NCBI GenBank assembly: GCA_038745295.1
Contig: JBCDLN010000019.1
Coordinates: 1 to 23,601, forward strand
Direction: 5' to 3'
Length of the DNA stretch: 23,601 nt
From: Acuticoccus sp038745295
GTDB taxonomy: Bacteria; Pseudomonadota; Alphaproteobacteria; Rhizobiales; Amorphaceae
The notes below the pieces were generated by a model. That model was not told the origin of the DNA. It saw only the letters and a program-made list of their open reading frames with translations, and did no database searches. The stretch's first letter is position 1. Each line of letters begins with the position of its first letter. Positions 16,807 to 23,601 of the stretch are shown one piece after another. The position numbers were made by a program, and so were the translations under genes.

Positions 16807-17916
16807 CTACTCGGCTGCGGCGCGCGCCTCCACAGGAGCGGGCGAGGGGAGCTGATCGCGCACCTTTTCAGCCAGGAGGATCATGGATTTGCGGCCCAGC
16901 GCCGGGTCCGCCCAGTCTTTGCCTGCATAAAGCAAGGTGCCGAAGTCGCCCACCTCGTCGTGGAAGGCGAGGAGATCGTCCCGCACTTTATCCGGCGTGC
17001 CCCAGATGATGAGCTTATCGCACACAGCCTCGAGGGTGACCTCGTCGTCAGGCTGATCTTTATAGGTTTTGAAAAGGTTCAGCCGGTTGTGCTTGCGCAT
17101 CTTGGTGAGGAGCTGGCTGTAGTAGAAACGGTAGGGGCTTTGAGGGCCGAGGGCATATTCGCGGGCGGTGGCGAGATCGTCCGCCACAAAGATGGACTTT
17201 GCCACACGCCAATTGGCCGGATCGGCAGGGCGCCCAACGCGGGTGCACCCTTCAGAGTATTTGGGCCAATGGCTTGCCACCCACTGCGGCATCAGGAAGT
17301 TGGCGCTGATGGGATCCCACCCGCGCGCGGCAGCCTCTGTCACCCCTTTGGAAAACGGCGCAACCGCAGTGACCACAATAGGGGGATGGGGCCGCTGAAG
17401 GGGTTTTGGCATTTGCCCTTGGCCGATTTCCACCAAGCTGGTGCGTTCTGTCGAGACGTTCCAGTACTTCCCTTCAAGGTTATAGGGCGCATCCGATTGC
17501 CAAACCTTCAGCACCATGTCGATGCATTCCAAGAACATGGCGTTGCGGTCAGCATCAAGATTGCCGAACACCTCAGCATCGGACGCAAGGCCGCCGGGGG
17601 AAATGCCGAAGTTGAACCGCCCGTCGAGCATATGGTCCAGCATAGCCACTTGTGCTGCCACATTGGCGGGATGGGAGTTGGGCATGTTGACGGTGCCGGT
17701 GCCAAGCCGGATTTGTTTGGTGGCGCTCGCCAGTGAGGCCACAAACATCGCGCAGCTGGTGATGTTCTCAGCCGCGTCGGTCACGTGCTCGCCGCAGTAG
17801 GCTTCGGTGAACCCCAGTTCATCGGCCAGTAAAAATGCCTCGCGATCCTCCCGCAGCGTGGTGCGCCAGTCCTTATCGACCGGATGGATCGGCATTGTGA
17901 AGAAGCCTAGTTCCAT
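16807..17916 (-). CDS. LLM-class (luciferase-like) flavin-dependent monooxygenase
   Basis: This is a bacterial-luciferase-fold oxygenase that uses reduced flavin from a separate reductase to oxidise an organic substrate. It is about 369 aa. Visible features are an N-terminal LGFFTMPIHP, then DELGFTEAYCGEH, the TIM-barrel segment LGTGTVNMPNSHPANVAAQ, and FNFGISPGG (about residues 108-116). It resembles the alkanal/limonene-monooxygenase branch. The start is placed at ATG 17916 because GAGGGGAAGG lies just upstream at good spacing. A GTG at 17937 would add seven residues. A perfect TATAAT lies about 54 nt upstream. The flavin reductase 750 nt away on the same strand is a natural partner, but a plus-strand gene lies between them, so the two are not in one simple operon. 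The substrate is unknown. Confidence 0.9.
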   Translation of the reverse strand: MELGFFTMPIHPVDKDWRTTLREDREAFLLADELGFTEAYCGEHVTDAAENITSCAMFVASLASATKQIRLGTGTVNMPNSHPANVAAQVAMLDHMLDGRFNFGISPGGLASDAEVFGNLDADRNAMFLECIDMVLKVWQSDAPYNLEGKYWNVSTERTSLVEIGQGQMPKPLQRPHPPIVVTAVAPFSKGVTEAAARGWDPISANFLMPQWVASHWPKYSEGCTRVGRPADPANWRVAKSIFVADDLATAREYALGPQSPYRFYYSQLLTKMRKHNRLNLFKTYKDQPDDEVTLEAVCDKLIIWGTPDKVRDDLLAFHDEVGDFGTLLYAGKDWADPALGRKSMILLAEKVRDQLPSPAPVEARAAAE

Positions 17917-17969
17917 GACCTTCCCCTCTGTTCCCACGAAAATTTTAGGGTGGGCGGCCAGAAAGGAAA

Positions 17970-17975
17970 ATTATA
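17970..17975 (-). promoter_or_regulatory. -10 element for the LLM monooxygenase gene
   Basis: TATAAT on the minus strand (plus-strand ATTATA) is a perfect -10 consensus in an AT-rich patch. No good -35 is visible at 16-18 nt upstream, so an activator may be needed. It would give a leader of about 47 nt to ATG 17916. Confidence 0.45.
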
Positions 17976-18123
17976 AGGGCTTGGTGTGGCCATCAGGTTC
18001 TGTGATGCGGCAGGGTGGCCAACACAAGGGTTGTGGGAACGGCTTCATCCAATGCAATGAAGCGGGTTGTTGTTGGCGAAGGGGTCGCGTAGGCGGGGGT
18101 GATGACATTCGGGAGTACTGTAA

Positions 18124-18606
18124 ATGGTCAAGTCATGGTTAACTTTGGCGGCAGCTTTGGTGGTGGGTGTGGGGGTCGCGGCATCGTCAGCCCCGGCGTC
18201 TGCCGCATCGGTGCGCATTGGCACCCTCACCTGCACGCTCACGGGCGATTCCAACAAGGTGATCTATTCCACGCAAAGCTTCGACTGTGACTTTGCACCC
18301 ACCTCAGGCCCGCGCGAAAATTACGAAGGTCAAATCCGCCAAATCGGTGTGAACCTCGAATTCACGAACACGTTAACCTTGGTGTGGGCGGTGTTGGCGC
18401 CGGCGAACCCGTCTGCGGCGGGCGTATTGGCGGGCACCTATGTGGGCGCGGCGGCAAGCGCCTCTGTGGGCATTGGCGTTGGCGGCAAGGTATTGGTGGG
18501 GGGGAGCGATAAGTCCATCTCGCTTCAGCCTGTCAGCGTTTCAGGCTCCACGGGTGGCGGCGCCGACATCGGCGTTGAGCGCTTCACCCTTGAGTATCGG
18601 CCCTAG
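18124..18606 (+). CDS. DUF992 family exported protein
   Basis: This is a small secreted or periplasmic protein of unknown function, 160 aa. The N-terminus is a clear signal peptide: Lys3, a hydrophobic core LTLAAALVVGVGVA, then a small-residue cleavage region near APASA (about residue 28). The mature part is rich in Gly, Ala, Ser and Val, starts with a RIGTLTCTL segment, has a second Cys in FDCDF, and carries LAGTYVGAAASASVGIGVGG and SISLQPVSVSG, the pattern I associate with DUF992. The two cysteines could form a disulfide after export. GGGAG at 18111-18115 precedes the ATG by 8 nt. It is oriented opposite to the flavin reductase and LLM genes on either side. No biochemical role is known to me. 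Confidence 0.85.
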   Translation: MVKSWLTLAAALVVGVGVAASSAPASAASVRIGTLTCTLTGDSNKVIYSTQSFDCDFAPTSGPRENYEGQIRQIGVNLEFTNTLTLVWAVLAPANPSAAGVLAGTYVGAAASASVGIGVGGKVLVGGSDKSISLQPVSVSGSTGGGADIGVERFTLEYRP

Positions 18607-18617
18607 GGCTCTTTTAG

Positions 18618-18643
18618 GCGCCGCGCTTGGGAGAGGGCGGCGC
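18618..18643. terminator. Candidate hairpin between the convergent DUF992 and flavin reductase genes
   Basis: GCGCCGC (18618-18624) and GCGGCGC (18637-18643) form a 7-bp GC stem with a 12-nt loop in the 62-nt gap between two convergent genes. There is no T-run at the 3' side of either strand, so it is only a candidate. Confidence 0.35.
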
Positions 18644-18668
18644 GACCTCTGGCGCGGAAGCCTTTAAG

Positions 18669-19178
18669 TCAGTTGATGGTGGTGGCGAGGGGGCCAAGCT
18701 TGCCCTTGCCGAACACCAGGGGGACAGTGTCGAAATGGTCGTAACGGACCACTTGTCCCAAAAAGATCTCATGATCGCCGCCGGGATAGACGGCCCAATT
18801 GCGGCACTCAAACACCGCAACCGCGCCGTCGATCACCGGGATACCCTCAATCCCTTCCCGCCAGGCCACGCTTTCAAACCGGTCGCCAGCGGCGGTGGAG
18901 AAATGGCGGCAAAGCGGCTCCTGCTTGGCAGACAACACGTTGACCGCAAAGGCTCCGTGCGCCTTGAACGCGGGCAGGCTGCCAGCGCGCTTCAGGAGCG
19001 ACCACAAGATCAACGGCGGCTCCATCGACACCGAATTGAACGAACTCACAGTAATGCCGATGGGGGCGCTTCCCTCGCCCAAGGTGGTGACCACAGCCAC
19101 CCCGGTGGGAAAGCAGCTGAGCGCACGGCGGAGCTCTTTTGGGTCGATGGTCGTGTGCGGCTCGGCTGATACGGTCAT
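18669..19178 (-). CDS. Flavin reductase family protein (HpaC-like)
   Basis: This is a NAD(P)H:flavin oxidoreductase of the FMN-binding split-barrel family, which supplies reduced flavin to two-component monooxygenases. It is about 169 aa. Visible features are RRALSCFPTGVAVVTT near the N-terminus, APIGITVSSFNSVSMEPPLIL (the flavin-binding core, where SFNSVS-PPL is typical), FAVNVLSA, and a C-terminal DHEIFLGQV with conserved His. The start is placed at ATG 19178 because a G-rich site (CCGGGGGGCG) precedes it. The frame stays open to an ATG at 19238, which would add 20 atypical residues. The likely partner is the LLM monooxygenase on the same strand, though a flavin reductase may serve other enzymes. 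Confidence 0.88.
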   Translation of the reverse strand: MTVSAEPHTTIDPKELRRALSCFPTGVAVVTTLGEGSAPIGITVSSFNSVSMEPPLILWSLLKRAGSLPAFKAHGAFAVNVLSAKQEPLCRHFSTAAGDRFESVAWREGIEGIPVIDGAVAVFECRNWAVYPGGDHEIFLGQVVRYDHFDTVPLVFGKGKLGPLATTIN

Positions 19179-19237
19179 GGCGCCCCCCGGCAAATAGCCC
19201 GGTAGCCATGACACAGAAATGGCCATCTCACAAAACA

Positions 19238-19261
19238 ATGATAAACGAAAAAAGCTATCAT
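19238..19261. promoter_or_regulatory. Inverted repeat ATGATA-N12-TATCAT upstream of the flavin reductase gene
   Basis: A 6-bp dyad with a 12-nt AT-rich centre, 60 nt upstream of the preferred reductase start. The surrounding 19231-19262 stretch is the most AT-rich in this part of the window and is the likely promoter zone. An operator role is inference. Confidence 0.3.
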
Positions 19262-19308
19262 GAATTCTGATGGGGCATCCGGCGCGGCGCTGCTTTCGGG
19301 CGGGGGTG

Positions 19309-20313
19309 TTAAAGATCAGGCAGCTGCACTCTGTCGTCGATGTCGAACAGGAGGGTCAGCAGGGCGACCCGCACCCACATCCCGTTGCGCTCCTGCCGCC
19401 AGTATTTGGCGCGGGGGTCTTGGTCGATGGCGGGGTCAAGCTCATCGCGCCGGGGCAGAGGATGGAGGATGGCGCACTCGGGTTTCAGCCGCGGCAGGTG
19501 CGCGGCGGTGAGGTGGTAGGGTTTGTAGGCTTCCACGCCGTCAGCACCACCCTCATACTCGTCCTGGATGCGCGTCATATAAATGGCATCGGCGGCACCA
19601 ATTGCGTCGTTAAAGGCGGTTGTCTCCTCGTAGTCCGTGCCGGCGGTGGTCAGGTCTTGGCGTAGGTCATCCTCGATGCGGAAGCTCTCCGGCGACACGA
19701 AGAGGATTTTGACCCCGTGGTAGTTGGTGAGAAGGCGCGCGAGGGAGCGCACGGTCCTGCCGCGCTTAAGATCGCCCACCATGCAGATGGTCTTGCCGTC
19801 GATCCCCCCTTCGGTGCGCAGGCTGCGCGATAGGGTGTAGATGTCGAGGAGGGCTTGTGTGGGGTGCTCGTCCGGCCCTGAGCCCGCGTTGATGATGGGA
19901 ACGGGCCTCGGGGTCTCATCCAGCAGATTGGCGATGCGCTCGCATAGCCGCGGGATGGGCGAGCGCATGATGATGAGATCGACGTAGCTTGAGAAGGTGC
20001 GCAGCGAATCTTCCACGCTCTCGCCCTTGCGCTCCGAGGATGTCGCCGGGTCGCGGATTTCCGACGCGGTGATCCCCAGCACATGGCAGGCCGACTGGAA
20101 CGACAAGAACGTGCGGGTGGAGGGCTGTGTGAAGTAGAGCATCGCCCGTTTGTGGGGCAGCAGACTTTGAAGGTAGCTCAGCCCCTCGCGGCTCTTGTCG
20201 AACCGCCGGATGGTGGTGGTGAGCGTATAAAGATAGTCGAGAAACGCGCGGTCGAACTGGGATGAGGCGAGAACATGGGACAGGGGCGGACGGGTGGTGT
20301 GGAAGGTCTCCAT
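19309..20313 (-). CDS. pyrB: Aspartate carbamoyltransferase catalytic chain
   Basis: Condenses carbamoyl phosphate with aspartate to N-carbamoyl-aspartate, the first committed step of pyrimidine synthesis. It is 334 aa, a little longer than the usual 300-320. Active-site motifs are intact: PSTRT for carbamoyl phosphate (Ser65, Thr66, Arg67, Thr68), the mobile-loop lysine in RKGES (Lys96), MRSP (Arg117), HPTQALLD (His150, Gln153), GDLKRGRTVRSL (Arg186), TRIQ and HPLPR. The RIQ-type and RKGES motifs favour aspartate over ornithine carbamoyltransferase. After STRT the usual Arg is Phe (Phe69), a small departure. GGAGGAG precedes the ATG at 20313 at ideal spacing. No pyrC or pyrI lies next to it, so the gene appears to be on its own. 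Confidence 0.9.
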   Translation of the reverse strand: METFHTTRPPLSHVLASSQFDRAFLDYLYTLTTTIRRFDKSREGLSYLQSLLPHKRAMLYFTQPSTRTFLSFQSACHVLGITASEIRDPATSSERKGESVEDSLRTFSSYVDLIIMRSPIPRLCERIANLLDETPRPVPIINAGSGPDEHPTQALLDIYTLSRSLRTEGGIDGKTICMVGDLKRGRTVRSLARLLTNYHGVKILFVSPESFRIEDDLRQDLTTAGTDYEETTAFNDAIGAADAIYMTRIQDEYEGGADGVEAYKPYHLTAAHLPRLKPECAILHPLPRRDELDPAIDQDPRAKYWRQERNGMWVRVALLTLLFDIDDRVQLPDL

Positions 20314-20420
20314 CGTCTCCTCCGCATGACGGGCCGCCTTGGGGACGGGCAGCCCGTGCTGTAATGTCAGCGCCTCAAAGTTCGAGCACTGTCCTCGCCC
20401 CGCACGCGGCGCGAGATGCT

Positions 20421-21290
20421 CTAGCCGCGCTCAAGCCGCGCCAGAAGGCTTGAGGTATCGTAGCGGTTGCCGCCCATTTTCTGAACGTCGCCGTAGAATT
20501 GGTCCACAAGGGCGGCAACGGGAAGGCGTGCGCCATTGGTCCGCGCTTCCTCCAGGCAGATGGAAAGGTCCTTGCGCATCCAATCAACGGCAAAGCCAAG
20601 GTCGTAGAAATCGCGGTTCATGGTCTCCCAGCGGTTTTCCATCTGCCACGATTGAGCCGCACCCTTGGAGATGACCCCGATCACTTTTTCGATGTCGAGA
20701 CCTGCGGTTTTGCCGAAGTGGATGCCCTCGGCCAAGCCTTGGACGAGGCCGGCAATGCAGATCTGGTTGACCATCTTGGTCAGCTGGCCTGCGCCCGTCT
20801 CGCCCATAAGGCCCACCATCTTGGCGTAGCAATCAATGACGGGTTTGGCGCGATCAAAGACCGCCTGATCGCCGCCGACCATCACCGTCAGCTGGCCGTT
20901 TTCAGCGCCTGCCTGGCCGCCAGACACAGGGGCGTCCAAGAAGCCGAAGCCTTTGGCGTCGGCAGCGGCGCGCAGCTCCCGCGCCACAGCGGCCGATGCG
21001 GTGGTGTTGTCAACGAAGATGGCGCCTGAAGCCATACCGTGGAAGGCGCCGCCTTCTGCGATGGTGACGGAGCGCAGGTCATCATCATTGCCGACGCAGC
21101 AGAACACGAAGTCTTGGCCCTCGGCCGCTTCCTGCGGGGTGGCTTTGGCGATGCCGCCATGCTCGCTCGCCCACTTTTCGGCCTTCGCCACGGTGCGGTT
21201 ATAGACCGTGACGGTGTGGCCGCCCTTCTTGAGGTGGCCGGCCATGGGATAGCCCATCACGCCGAGCCCCAAAAATGCAACATTCGCCAT
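20421..21290 (-). CDS. 3-hydroxyisobutyrate dehydrogenase-family NAD(P)-dependent oxidoreductase
   Basis: This is a beta-hydroxyacid dehydrogenase of 289 aa, the normal family length. It oxidises or reduces a short beta-hydroxyacid such as 3-hydroxyisobutyrate or tartronate semialdehyde. Visible features are the Rossmann motif FLGLGVMGYPMAGHL (GxGxxG, residues 8-13), VDNTTAS near 93, the substrate-binding DAPVSGGQAGAENGQL (119-134), and the catalytic Lys172 in GQLTKMVNQ. The C-terminal all-helical domain is complete. AAGGAG lies 8 nt before the ATG at 21290. The gene follows the PLP-enzyme gene by 68 nt on the same strand with a hairpin between, so co-transcription is uncertain. Its place beside an amino acid uptake and PLP unit fits amino acid breakdown. 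The exact substrate is not readable. Confidence 0.88.
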   Translation of the reverse strand: MANVAFLGLGVMGYPMAGHLKKGGHTVTVYNRTVAKAEKWASEHGGIAKATPQEAAEGQDFVFCCVGNDDDLRSVTIAEGGAFHGMASGAIFVDNTTASAAVARELRAAADAKGFGFLDAPVSGGQAGAENGQLTVMVGGDQAVFDRAKPVIDCYAKMVGLMGETGAGQLTKMVNQICIAGLVQGLAEGIHFGKTAGLDIEKVIGVISKGAAQSWQMENRWETMNRDFYDLGFAVDWMRKDLSICLEEARTNGARLPVAALVDQFYGDVQKMGGNRYDTSSLLARLERG

Positions 21291-21339
21291 CGGTGCGCTC
21301 CTTGTCTTGTCGTTGTCGTGGATCGTGAGGTTGGCTTTA

Positions 21340-21364
21340 GCCTGACAATCTGTGGCTGTCAGGC
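21340..21364 (-). terminator. Perfect 8-bp hairpin overlapping the PLP-enzyme stop codon
   Basis: GCCTGACA (21340-21347) and TGTCAGGC (21357-21364) form a perfect 8-bp stem with a 9-nt loop. The TGA stop of the minus-strand PLP gene (21359-21361) lies inside the stem. No U-run follows, so it may be an attenuating or mRNA-stabilising hairpin rather than a strong terminator. Confidence 0.45.
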
Positions 21365-22510
21365 CGCCTTGTGGTGGAGGCCGTCGAGGGCGCCCAGAAG
21401 ATCGTCAATGAGATCGCCCACAGCTTCGATGCCCACCGAGAGCCGGAGGAGGCCAGGGGGAATGCCGCGGCTTTCCGGTTCAATGCTCGCCCGATGCTCG
21501 ATGAGGGACTCCACGCCGCCGAGCGATGTGGCCGGGTGGATGAGCTTCAGCCGCGCCACCATCGCAAGCGCGGCCGCGCTGCCGCCGACGACGTGAAATG
21601 AGAGGAGCCCGCCGAACCCCCCTTCCATCTGCGCCGCCGCCACACTGTGCTGCGGGTGTGAGGGAAGGCCAGGATAATTCACCACCTCCACCCCATCGTG
21701 CGCTTCGAGGACCGATGCCACGTGCAGGGCGCTTTGGGAGGCTGCCGCAACGCGAAGATGCACGGTGCGCATCCCGCGGGTGAGCTGCCAGGCATCAAAC
21801 GGGCTTGGCACCGCACCGTCGATACTGCGCCCCGCCCGCGCACGCTCGTAGAGCGGGCTGACGGTCTCGCCCGTCACCAACACACCCGCCAGAACGTCTG
21901 AGTGGCCGTTGAGGGCTTTGGTGGCGCTGTGGAGGACAATGTCAGCGCCCAGCGACAGAGGCCGCGTGAGAATGGGGGTTGCCGCAGTGGAGTCGATCGC
22001 AAGGGTCGCCCCCACGCCGCGGGCAATCTCGGCAATGGTGGCAATGGGGACCACGGTGAGGAACGGGTTTGACGGTGTTTCGGCAAGGATAAGGCTTGGC
22101 CGCTCTACGGCCGCCATCGTCGCGAGCGTCTCCATATCGTCGCCGTCGAATAAGATGAGGCGGCCAGCGTCCCCAAAGAGCCGCGTCGCAAGACCTTCTG
22201 AGCCATAGTAGGCGTGGCGCTGCAGAAAGATCGGACCATCAGGCGCAGCGCGCATGAGCGCTGCCATGGCAGCAAGGCCTGAGGGGAACAAGGTGGCGCC
22301 GGCCCCACCCTCCAGCGCGGCGATGACGGTTTCAGCCTCGCGCACCGTGACGTTATCGTCGCGCCGGTAGATGTCGCCCGACGGTGGCGGGGCGTAGTTG
22401 CCATCCCGCACAAAGGTGGTGGAGGTTTCGAGGGGCCCCACCACACCGCCGGTGGCATGATTGATTTGTCCAGCAGCCTGCGCGGCAATGGTGGCGCGTT
22501 GGAAGCTCAT
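21359..22510 (-). CDS. Cystathionine gamma-synthase/lyase-family PLP-dependent enzyme
   Basis: This is a Cys/Met-metabolism PLP enzyme (fold type I, 383 aa). The family carries out beta/gamma eliminations or replacements on cysteine, homocysteine, methionine or O-acyl-homoserine. Visible features are ATLFPSGLAAMAALM near residue 72, ETPSNPF (about 144-150), AIDSTAATPIL (PLP-binding Asp173), and the Schiff-base Lys198 in LHSATKALNGHSDVLAG. The start is set at ATG 22510 because it overlaps the stop of the upstream permease gene as ATGA. The frame stays open 27 codons further upstream with an atypical sequence. The usual YSRxxNPT stretch is replaced by IYRRDDNVTVREAE, so this is not a textbook MetB/MetC. 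Coupling to an amino acid importer suggests action on the imported amino acid. Confidence 0.88.
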   Translation of the reverse strand: MSFQRATIAAQAAGQINHATGGVVGPLETSTTFVRDGNYAPPPSGDIYRRDDNVTVREAETVIAALEGGAGATLFPSGLAAMAALMRAAPDGPIFLQRHAYYGSEGLATRLFGDAGRLILFDGDDMETLATMAAVERPSLILAETPSNPFLTVVPIATIAEIARGVGATLAIDSTAATPILTRPLSLGADIVLHSATKALNGHSDVLAGVLVTGETVSPLYERARAGRSIDGAVPSPFDAWQLTRGMRTVHLRVAAASQSALHVASVLEAHDGVEVVNYPGLPSHPQHSVAAAQMEGGFGGLLSFHVVGGSAAALAMVARLKLIHPATSLGGVESLIEHRASIEPESRGIPPGLLRLSVGIEAVGDLIDDLLGALDGLHHKAA

Positions 22511-23235
22511 GTGGCTGGTTTGGGTCCCCGGTCTCGCTTGCGCGGGGTGGTGTGCAGATGGCGCGTGAGGGCCATCTCCAGCACGTTCCACACCCGCCGC
22601 AGTGTTTCAACGAGTGCGAGATAAAGGGCGGCTGCGTAAAAGTACACGTCAAACCGGAAGGTATCGGAAAAGGCCAGACGCGTTTCGCCCAAAAGGTCGT
22701 AGACGGTGACCACCGAGGCGACCGCCGAGCCCTTCACCATCAAGATGATCTCGTTGCCGAAGGGACGCAGGGCGAGGAGCGCCGCCTGCGGCACGATGAT
22801 TTTGAGGAAGGTGACCCGTTTGGAGAGCCCAAGCGCTGCGCCGCCCTCCCACTGACCTTTGGGGATGGCTTGAACGGCACCGCGGAACACCTCCGCCTGG
22901 TAAGCCGCTGTGTTGAGCGTGAATGTGATGAGCGCGCAGTTGAACGGATCGCGCAGGATGCCCCAGAGCCCCACATCGCGCCAAAAGCCTGAAAACTGCC
23001 CAGCGCCATAGTAGATCAAGAAAAGCTGGGCGAGGAGCGGCGTGCCCCGGAAGAGACCGATATAAAGCCAGGCCGCCCACCGCACCGAGCGCCGCTTGGA
23101 CATGCGGGCGGCGCAGATCAGCGAGCCCAGCACCGCTCCCATGGTGACCGACAAGAACACCAGCTGGAGCGTGATCACGAACCCATCAAGGAGATCATCG
23201 CCGTAGCGCACGAGGATGTCTGGCAAGAAGCTCAT
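22507..23235 (-). CDS. Polar amino acid ABC transporter permease (HisM/ArtM-like)
   Basis: This is an integral inner-membrane permease subunit of a polar amino acid ABC importer, 242 aa. Hydrophobic segments are visible at about residues 17-44, 54-75, 95-115 and 185-215. The cytoplasmic EAA loop that contacts the ATPase reads AEVFRGAVQAIPKGQWEGGAALGLS, with typical FRGAVQAIP and EGGAALGL elements (about residues 113-138). The start ATG at 23235 overlaps the stop of the previous permease by 4 nt, and its own stop overlaps the next gene's start by 4 nt. The three genes thus form a tightly coupled unit. The ATPase and binding-protein genes are not in the window and presumably lie upstream, beyond 23601. 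The exact amino acid is unknown. Confidence 0.93.
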   Translation of the reverse strand: MSFLPDILVRYGDDLLDGFVITLQLVFLSVTMGAVLGSLICAARMSKRRSVRWAAWLYIGLFRGTPLLAQLFLIYYGAGQFSGFWRDVGLWGILRDPFNCALITFTLNTAAYQAEVFRGAVQAIPKGQWEGGAALGLSKRVTFLKIIVPQAALLALRPFGNEIILMVKGSAVASVVTVYDLLGETRLAFSDTFRFDVYFYAAALYLALVETLRRVWNVLEMALTRHLHTTPRKRDRGPKPAT

Positions 23236-23601
23236 CGCGCGTAGGCTCTCTCATAGCGCTTTTCGAGGAGTGCGAAGATGCCCATCGAGATGAGCGAGAT
23301 GGCGAAGTAGATGATGATGGCCACGAAGAAGAAGAAGAACGGCTCCTTCGTCGCCCCCACCGCGATAAAGGTGCGGCGCAAAAGGTCCGGTAGCGCAATC
23401 ACTGAGACGAGCGCGGTGTCCTTGAGGAGCACCAGCCACAAATTGCCAAGCCCCGGCAGGGCGTAGCGGATGACCTGGGGGATGATGATGGTTCGAAGCG
23501 CTGCCCAGCGCGACAGGCCCAGCGCTGAGGCAGCCTCGTGCTGGCCGCGGTGGATGGCGCCGAGGGCTGCCATAAACACCTCGGAGGCAAACGAGGCTGA
23601 G
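23232..23601 (-). CDS. Polar amino acid ABC transporter permease (HisQ/ArtQ-like), 5' partial
   Basis: This is the second permease subunit of the same importer, only the C-terminal 122 or so residues. The frame is open through the window edge and the Met at 23579 is internal: the preceding residues SASFASEVF are the start of the EAA loop, which continues GAIHRGQHEAASALGLS. Later segments are the membrane span LWLVLLKDTALVSVIALPDLL and a very phenylalanine-rich span (FFFFF then VAIIIYFAI). These features are typical of HisQ-type permeases. It heads the visible part of a coupled unit with the next permease and the PLP enzyme. Confidence 0.9.
   Translation of the reverse strand, partial: SASFASEVFMAALGAIHRGQHEAASALGLSRWAALRTIIIPQVIRYALPGLGNLWLVLLKDTALVSVIALPDLLRRTFIAVGATKEPFFFFFVAIIIYFAISLISMGIFALLEKRYERAYAR

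Noticed and set aside
16960..17736. 258-codon plus-strand frame opposite the LLM gene
   Set aside because: The minus strand carries a full luciferase-fold protein; the plus frame has no recognisable domain.
22511..22591. 27-codon N-terminal extension of the PLP enzyme
   Set aside because: The extension lies inside the permease coding region and reads as low-complexity; the ATG at 22510 gives a 4-nt ATGA overlap and a normal family N-terminus.

Overview
The window looks like a high-GC alphaproteobacterial chromosome segment, probably Hyphomicrobiales-like. That placement is an inference from overall gene content: a DUF992 exported protein, a fused FdsG-FdsB NAD-dependent formate dehydrogenase of the Methylobacterium Fdh1 type, an AcoC-like E2, and a polar amino acid ABC transporter. 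I see no phage, CRISPR, rRNA, tRNA or complete insertion sequence. Most of the window is ordinary, densely packed metabolic genes.

Layout. (1) 1-4824, plus strand: a TPP-dependent acetoin/2-oxoacid dehydrogenase operon, with E1 alpha (5' end cut off by the window), E1 beta, and an E2 that carries an alpha/beta-hydrolase domain in place of the usual acyltransferase domain, followed by an FGGY sugar kinase. (2) 4825-5189: a non-coding gap between convergent genes, holding a strong 27-bp imperfect inverted repeat. (3) 5190-9700, minus strand: a two-gene NAD-dependent formate dehydrogenase operon. (4) 9701-10199: a 499-bp divergent control region with several palindromes. (5) 10200-11036, plus: S-formylglutathione hydrolase. 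Groups 3 and 5 form the last two steps of glutathione-linked formaldehyde oxidation (S-formylglutathione to formate to CO2). (6) 11259-16692, plus: a large glycosyltransferase-TPR protein, then a UDP-glucuronate decarboxylase-like and a UDP-glucose 4-epimerase-like SDR, which together suggest surface polysaccharide synthesis. (7) 16807-19178: an LLM-class flavin monooxygenase and a flavin reductase, both on minus, separated by a secreted DUF992 protein on plus. (8) 19309-23601, minus: aspartate carbamoyltransferase, a 3-hydroxyisobutyrate dehydrogenase-family enzyme, a cystathionine gamma-synthase-family PLP enzyme, and two polar amino acid ABC permease genes, the last cut by the window end.

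How the genes work together. Short overlaps of 4 nt (E1 beta/E2, fdhB/fdhA, permease/permease, permease/PLP enzyme) and 1 nt (decarboxylase/epimerase) mark translationally coupled units. The formate dehydrogenase and formylglutathione hydrolase genes share one intergenic control region. The LLM and flavin reductase could form a two-component monooxygenase. The PLP enzyme is coupled to an amino acid importer, so it probably acts on an imported amino acid.

I found no clear novel defence or mobile system. The items most worth a second look are the fdh/fghA divergent control region, the palindromic element at 5041-5109, the glycosyltransferase-TPR protein, and the pairing of an acetoin-type dehydrogenase with an FGGY kinase.
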